Notes under the pieces: generated by a model
Told to the model about the DNA's origin: nothing
Database searches by the model: none
The model's input: only the letters and a program-made list of their open reading frames with translations
Program-made: the position numbers and the translations under genes
From: Azospirillum brasilense
GTDB lineage: Bacteria > Pseudomonadota > Alphaproteobacteria > Azospirillales > Azospirillaceae
Length of the DNA: 64,000 nt
Direction of reading: 5' to 3'
Assembly (NCBI RefSeq): GCF_001315015.1
Contig: NZ_CP012914.1
Span: 310,001 to 374,000, forward strand
Shown: piece after piece, positions 59,328 to 64,000 of the stretch
Layout: the number at the start of each line of letters is the position of its first letter
Numbering within the stretch: position 1 is the stretch's first letter

Positions 59328-62300
59328 TCACCGGGCGTCGTCGGTCCAGACTTCGAGCACCGGGATTTCCCACGCGGTGACCTGCATCCGATCGCGCCAT
59401 TCCTCCGCGGCATCGGTTCGGTAGCGCTTGACCATCGCGAGCACCCGGGCCTTCGCGATGGACGGGGCGAGGCGGGCCCACCGCTCGCTGGCGGCGGTGG
59501 ACAGACGCGCCACGGTGACGCCGTCCGCGGTCCGCACGCTCACGCGCCGTTGGGTGCCCGCCGGTGCGTCCAGGCTCACCCGATCGCCCGGCCGGAGCGT
59601 CGCCAGGGCCTGGTGCGTCCGGTCGCCCGGCGGCAGTCCGCCGGCGAAGCCGATGTAGAGGTCGCTGAGGCCGATGACGTGGCGGCGGCGGTTGAGCAGC
59701 GCCGGGTCGGCGCGGTCCGCGGCCTGCGCCTCCGTCCGGTCAAGGTCGAGGCGGTCCAGCAGCGGCAGGTGCGGATGCCCCGCGTCGCCGCGGCGCACCA
59801 GGCACAGGGTCTCGCGCCCTCGGGTCATGCCGACGTAGAACAGGCGCCGTTCCTCCTCGGCCTCCTCGCGCGTCGCCGCGTGGCCCCAGCCGCCATCGAG
59901 GATGAGGACGTGGCGGAACTCCAGCCCTTTGGCGCCGTGCAGCGTCCCGATGAAGATCCCGCTGCCGGTCGAGCGCTCGCGGCGCCGCTGGGCCAGCGCC
60001 TCGTACAGGAACTCGCGCACCCGCTCCGGCTCGGCCGGTGCTCCGCCCTGCCGGACCGCCCATTGATCGAGCAGCTCCGCGACGAGCCGCCACCAGGGGG
60101 AGGGGCCCAGGTCGGCCTGCGCGGCCGCGACTTGCGTGCGCAGCCAGGCGTCGGTGATCCGAGCCTTGGCCCGCCCCATCCGCTCCAGCAAAGCCGACAC
60201 CTCCCGCAGACGGTGCAGCGGAAAGCGCTCCCCGTCGCGATCGTAGGCTGGGGCGCACGGCAGGCCCTCCTGTTCGCACAGGGCGTGGACGGGCATCAGG
60301 TCGTGCCGGGTGCGGGCGAGCACGGCCACCGCGCTCCACGCCGTCTCCGGGGCCAGCGTGCGCAGGCGGCGGACCTCGGCGAGTGTCGCGCCGAGCTGGT
60401 GGGCCGCGTCGTCCACCGCGAGCCGCCGCACGCGGCCCCGCCCCGCTGGGTCGAGCGCCGCCCAGCGCCCGCCGTCCGGCTGCCCGGCGCGGGCGCCGTC
60501 GATGCGGATCGGGTGATCGGGCTTCATACGCTCGGCGTTGGCGGCGATTACCGCGCTGGCGACCGCGATGATGGCGGCGGTGGAGCGGTAGTTCTCCACG
60601 AGATGGTGGACCTGCGCGCCGTAATCCTCGCGGAAGCGGCGGATGAAGCCGACGTTGGCGCCGCGGAACCGGTACACGGACTGGTCATCGTCGCCGACCG
60701 CCAGCAGGGTGATGCGCGCCTCGGGCTCCTTCTCCTGCCGGCCGGCGATGGTCGAAACGAGGTTGTACTGGTCCTCGTCGATGTCCTGGTATTCGTCGAT
60801 CAGGATGTAGCGGTAGCGCGCCAGCAGCCGTTCCCGGATCTCCTCCGCGTCGAGGCCGGGGAGATCACGCTCGCCGCGCAGCAGTGCGGTCGCGTCGCGG
60901 ACAACGCCGTCGAGGCCGCGGCGCGCCGTCGCGTCGGCGCCGCGCTCCACCCGCTCGGCGAAGCTCGCCCCGATCAGCCGCAAGGCGAGCGCGTGGTAGG
61001 TGTGGGCGTCCACCCAAGCACCCTCCTCCCCGACCAGATCGCGCAGCCGGCGGCGGACCTCCAGCGCGGCCGTGTGGTTGAAGCAGAGCACCAGGATGGC
61101 CCGCGCCGGCACGCGCCGCACGCGCATCAACCAGGCGCAGCGGTGCACGATGACCCGCGTCTTGCCCGACCCGGGCCCGGCCAGCACCAGCAGGTTGCTC
61201 CCCGGTGACGCGGTGACGATGGCCTCCTGCGCGGAATTCCGGAGGTCGGTAACGATGCGCGCGAAGGTCTCCGGCGTGACCGGCCGGGCCAGCTCGGTCT
61301 TGCGGCCGGGAAAATGCCGGGCGACGAGGCGGTCCTCGGGAAGCGAAAAGTAGTCGGCGGCGAAGGCCAGCGCGCGGCGCGTGTCGGTGAGCCCAAGCCG
61401 CGCGAACTCGCCCATCGCGTGGATCTGCAAGGCGCGGCTGCGGTAATGGCGGGCGAGCGGCTCGTGGTCGGCGACGGTGTAGCGCCGCGCGCGCGCCGCC
61501 TCGGGCAGGCGCAGCGTCAAGCCCTGGCGGAACACCGACAGCCCGCCCTGCAGGATGATCGCTTTCCAGTCGTGCAGCATCAGCAGCGCCGCTTGCGCGG
61601 CGGCGACCGGGTCGGGGCAGTCGGCGGCCAGCAGCAAGTCGGCCCCGACCGCCTCGGCCAGCTCCTCCAGGGTGAAGGGGACGATGGACCGCCCGCCCGT
61701 CTCGGCCGCCTTGGCCTTGCCGAGCAGATGGTCCAAAAGGATTCTGGCGACCGCGCTCCGCGTCCGGAAGGCGGCGACCACCGCGCTCCACCCGCCGACC
61801 GGAGCCACGCTGTAGCGGCCATGCGCGCGCACCGTGAGGCGCAGCCGCGCCCCGCCGGTGCCGGCGCGTTCCGGCTCGTTCAGCGTCTTCAGCAGGCGCC
61901 GCACGAGGTCGGGCTGGGCGTCCACGCAACCGCGGTCCTGCAGCCGCTGGTTGGCCGCGCGCAGTTCCAGCGTGAACGGCGCCTCGTCCGGGTTCTCCTC
62001 GCGCAGCAGGTCGAGCAGCGCCTGTCCGATCTCGACCAAGTGCGCGAAGACCCGGCGCGACGCGCTGCTGCCGGCCGGCCGGACGAGCGCGGTCAGCACC
62101 GTGCCGCTCTCGATCAAGCCGTGGCGCGCCATCGCGGCGAGGATCGCCTGCACCCGCGCCGTTGCCAGATAGGGGGCGCCGTTGGTTTCCTCGGCCAGCG
62201 CCGGCAGGCGGGCCAGCTCGTCCATGGTGAGCGAGCGCTCCTCGCCGGCATCGGCGCCGGCGGCCACCAAGCAGCGAAAGACGGCCATCCACTGCTGGGT

Positions 62301-64000
62301 GGTCCGCAGCGGCAGCGCGAGCGCAGTGATCGTCTGCCGCGCCTCGTCCACCGACAGGGGCCGCGGCCGGGCGGTGACCACCCAGGTGCGGTTCTCGTTG
62401 CGCTCGAGCAAGCCGGCGCGCTCCAGCCAGGACAGCGCGGTCTTCACGTTGGTGTCGGCGTCGCCGTCCTCAGCGTCGAAGCCAAGGTCGAGGTCCGGGT
62501 CGGCGATCAGCTCGCCGGTGGTCGCCACCACCTCGGTCCGGCCGAGTGCCTTGGCGAGCCGGCGCGCGCCGCGCAGCACCTGGGCGACGTCGCGGCGGGT
62601 CAGCTCGGACAAGGCGGCGAGGCGGAATTGCTTCTCCAGGTCCTCCGGCGTGAACAGCAGGACGCACGTCGCCGGCCGCCGGTCGCGGCCGGCGCGCCCG
62701 GCCTCCTGCATGTAGGCCTCCAGCGAGCCCGGCACGTCGGCGTGCACGACGAGCCGCACGCTGTCCTTGTCGATGCCCATGCCGAATGCGTTGGTGGCGC
62801 ACACCACGCGGATGGTTCCAGCGACGAAGCCCTCCTGCACTTCGAGCTTTTCGGGAGCGCGCAGGCCTGCGTGGTAGGCGGCGGCGTCCCAGCCGCGCGC
62901 CGTCAGGTCGTCGCGGATCTCCTCGGTGCGCCGGCGGGTGGCGGCGTAGACCACGGCGCACGCGACCGAATCGCCGCGGGGAAGGTGCCGGGCCAACAGC
63001 TCGGCGATGCGGTTGGTCTTGTCCGCCTCGTCAACGGCCTCCACGGCAAAGGCGAGGTTGGGCCGCTCGACGCCGCCGACGAACAGGGCCAGCTCCTGGC
63101 CGAGGCGCTCGCGGAAATGCGCGATGATCTCCGCGACCACCTCGTGCTTGGCGGTGGCAGTCAGGCAGGAGACCGGCGGCGGCGGGACGCCCTGGCGTTC
63201 GGCCAGTTCCGCGATGAAGCGCGCGGCGTAGAGGTAGTCGGGGCGGAAATCGTGGCCCCACTTGGACAGGCAGTGCGCCTCGTCGAACACCCAGGTGGCG
63301 ATGTCGCGCTGCGCAAGCGTGCGGGCGACCGACGGGTTGCGCAGCTGCTCAGGCGAGACGTAGAGGACCGCCACGTCGCCCTTGCGCACCCGCTCCATCA
63401 CGGCGCCGCGTTCCGGCAGCGTGAGCGTGCCGTACAGCGCCGCGGCCGCAGGCCGGCCGGTCTTGGCCTCCAGGTTGTCGACCTGGTCCTTCATCAGCGC
63501 CTGCAGCGGCGAGACGACCACGGTCAGAACGCCGGTGCGGCTGTGCCGGGCCAGCGCCGGCACCTGAAAGCACAGCGACTTGCCGGTGCCGGTCGGCAGG
63601 ACCGCCAGGTGCGGCCGGCCAGCGAGCCCGGCCTCGACGATGCGTTGCTGCAGGCTGCCGCCGTCCGGCGCGGCGGGCTCGGGACGGAACGCGTCGAAGC
63701 CGAAGGTCGCCGTCAGCCAGTGCACGGCGTCGAAGGCCGAGCGGCACCAGGGGCACCGCGGGCTGCCGCACGGCGTGTCGCGCAGGTGCGCCAGCAGCCG
63801 GGCGGTGTCCGGCCACCGCCGCCGCACCCACGCCGGCACGACCGAGGAGCCGCCGGCGACGGTGAGCCACGCCAAGGCGTAGGCGAAGGCCGGGCGGCCG
63901 GCCGCCGCCTCCAGTTGGCGGGCGTCGAGGCGCTCCACGGCGCCGACGCAGACGTCGGCACCGGCGCAGCGCGCCCACACCTCCAGCGCGGCGGCCGGCG
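59328..64000 (-). CDS. RecQ-UvrD fusion helicase, 5' end beyond the window
   Basis: At least 1556 codons, open to the window edge. N-terminal visible part has a Cys/His cluster (CGSPRCPWC...H) then a RecQ helicase: PTGTGKSLCFQVPAL, FDEAHCLSKWGHDFRPDY, LTATAKHEVVAEI, TNAFGMGIDKDSVRLVVHAD, QEAGRAGRD. After a roughly 450-residue linker comes a complete UvrD/PcrA-type helicase: VLAGPGSGKTRVIVHRCAWL, ILIDEYQDIDEDQYNL, VGDDDQSVYRFRGA, GTLHGAKGLEFRHV and FYVGMTRGRETL. Two 3'-5' helicase motors in one chain suggest replication-fork or foreign-DNA processing. Related giant proteins often start with an exonuclease domain, which would lie outside the window. Confidence 0.9.
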   Translation of the reverse strand, partial: PAAALEVWARCAGADVCVGAVERLDARQLEAAAGRPAFAYALAWLTVAGGSSVVPAWVRRRWPDTARLLAHLRDTPCGSPRCPWCRSAFDAVHWLTATFGFDAFRPEPAAPDGGSLQQRIVEAGLAGRPHLAVLPTGTGKSLCFQVPALARHSRTGVLTVVVSPLQALMKDQVDNLEAKTGRPAAAALYGTLTLPERGAVMERVRKGDVAVLYVSPEQLRNPSVARTLAQRDIATWVFDEAHCLSKWGHDFRPDYLYAARFIAELAERQGVPPPPVSCLTATAKHEVVAEIIAHFRERLGQELALFVGGVERPNLAFAVEAVDEADKTNRIAELLARHLPRGDSVACAVVYAATRRRTEEIRDDLTARGWDAAAYHAGLRAPEKLEVQEGFVAGTIRVVCATNAFGMGIDKDSVRLVVHADVPGSLEAYMQEAGRAGRDRRPATCVLLFTPEDLEKQFRLAALSELTRRDVAQVLRGARRLAKALGRTEVVATTGELIADPDLDLGFDAEDGDADTNVKTALSWLERAGLLERNENRTWVVTARPRPLSVDEARQTITALALPLRTTQQWMAVFRCLVAAGADAGEERSLTMDELARLPALAEETNGAPYLATARVQAILAAMARHGLIESGTVLTALVRPAGSSASRRVFAHLVEIGQALLDLLREENPDEAPFTLELRAANQRLQDRGCVDAQPDLVRRLLKTLNEPERAGTGGARLRLTVRAHGRYSVAPVGGWSAVVAAFRTRSAVARILLDHLLGKAKAAETGGRSIVPFTLEELAEAVGADLLLAADCPDPVAAAQAALLMLHDWKAIILQGGLSVFRQGLTLRLPEAARARRYTVADHEPLARHYRSRALQIHAMGEFARLGLTDTRRALAFAADYFSLPEDRLVARHFPGRKTELARPVTPETFARIVTDLRNSAQEAIVTASPGSNLLVLAGPGSGKTRVIVHRCAWLMRVRRVPARAILVLCFNHTAALEVRRRLRDLVGEEGAWVDAHTYHALALRLIGASFAERVERGADATARRGLDGVVRDATALLRGERDLPGLDAEEIRERLLARYRYILIDEYQDIDEDQYNLVSTIAGRQEKEPEARITLLAVGDDDQSVYRFRGANVGFIRRFREDYGAQVHHLVENYRSTAAIIAVASAVIAANAERMKPDHPIRIDGARAGQPDGGRWAALDPAGRGRVRRLAVDDAAHQLGATLAEVRRLRTLAPETAWSAVAVLARTRHDLMPVHALCEQEGLPCAPAYDRDGERFPLHRLREVSALLERMGRAKARITDAWLRTQVAAAQADLGPSPWWRLVAELLDQWAVRQGGAPAEPERVREFLYEALAQRRRERSTGSGIFIGTLHGAKGLEFRHVLILDGGWGHAATREEAEEERRLFYVGMTRGRETLCLVRRGDAGHPHLPLLDRLDLDRTEAQAADRADPALLNRRRHVIGLSDLYIGFAGGLPPGDRTHQALATLRPGDRVSLDAPAGTQRRVSVRTADGVTVARLSTAASERWARLAPSIAKARVLAMVKRYRTDAAEEWRDRMQVTAWEIPVLEVWTDDAR

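Larger units (their letters stand above)
50476..64000. mobile_element. Genomic island at tRNA-Gly(CCC), right end beyond the window
   Basis: Next to a tRNA 3' end, with integrase and IS66 fragments followed by accessory genes (CHAT-STAND operon, two peptidases, RecQ-UvrD helicase). The 51.2-56.9 kb part is visibly poorer in G/C than the rest of the window. I could not find a second copy of the tRNA 3' end inside the window, so the far boundary is not visible. Possibly a composite of several insertions. Confidence 0.65.

Noticed and set aside
59217..61208. A 660-codon plus-strand frame opposite the RecQ-UvrD gene
   Set aside because: Composition typical of antisense reading; UvrD motifs on the minus strand explain the region.
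50476..64000. A direct repeat of the tRNA-Gly 3' end marking the island's far end
   Set aside because: I looked for the TTCACCCGCTCCA-type end downstream and saw none in the window.
1..64000. CRISPR arrays, rRNA genes, replication origin
   Set aside because: No regularly spaced repeat array, no rRNA-like sequence and no DnaA-box or iteron cluster noticed on reading through.

Overview
This window reads as a chromosome or chromid segment of a high-GC alphaproteobacterium, most likely a Rhodospirillales/Azospirillum-type organism. Three gene orders point that way: tsaE-amgK-murU-addB-addA-trxA, trpB-trpA-accD-folC and ccmA-ccmB. The many sensor kinases and the tandem AspT-type carriers fit. Genus is inferred from gene order and protein style, not from a marker gene.

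Layout. 1-8.8 kb: end of a yggT/yggU pair, tRNA-Ala(CGC), an EamA transporter with a very His-rich tail, a complete polar amino acid ABC importer (ATPase, binding protein, two permeases) and two tandem AspT/YidE-type carriers. 8.8-11 kb: a gene-free stretch with a terminator and 16-bp repeats, then ccmAB, then trxA. 11-21.7 kb: addA and addB (recombinational repair) split by an unrelated divergent gene, murU/amgK (MurNAc recycling), tsaE (tRNA t6A). 21.9-34.8 kb: ferredoxin-NADP reductase, a Spy/LTXXQ protein divergent from a Cpx-like two-component pair with GTAAC operator-like boxes, NDH-2, a DivL-like kinase, a large hybrid kinase and a divergent orphan binding protein. 35-41 kb: trpBA-accD-folC, then a zinc-ribbon protein with five spaced copies of a short helical motif, then tRNA-Arg(CCT).

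41.4-46.6 kb is a pterin cluster: a FolM/PruA-like pteridine reductase, folK, a periplasmic PruR-like molybdopterin-fold protein, a histidine kinase overlapping it by 4 bp, a GTP cyclohydrolase I and an EamA transporter. I read it as a pterin-sensing circuit in which PruR signals to a histidine kinase. A second, canonical folE lies about 2.2 kb further on. ybaK, a REC-Fis regulator, apaG, a GNAT protein and tRNA-Gly(CCC) follow.

From tRNA-Gly(CCC) at 50.4 kb to the window end lies a genomic island. It starts with decayed tyrosine-integrase and IS66 transposase fragments. It then carries a distinctly AT-richer three-gene operon (CHAT protease, membrane STAND ATPase, protein of unknown family) that looks like a conflict/defence system. 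An M15 peptidase, a papain-like peptidase and a giant RecQ-UvrD fusion helicase running off the window follow. The CHAT-STAND operon and the pterin circuit are the two best candidates for undescribed biology.
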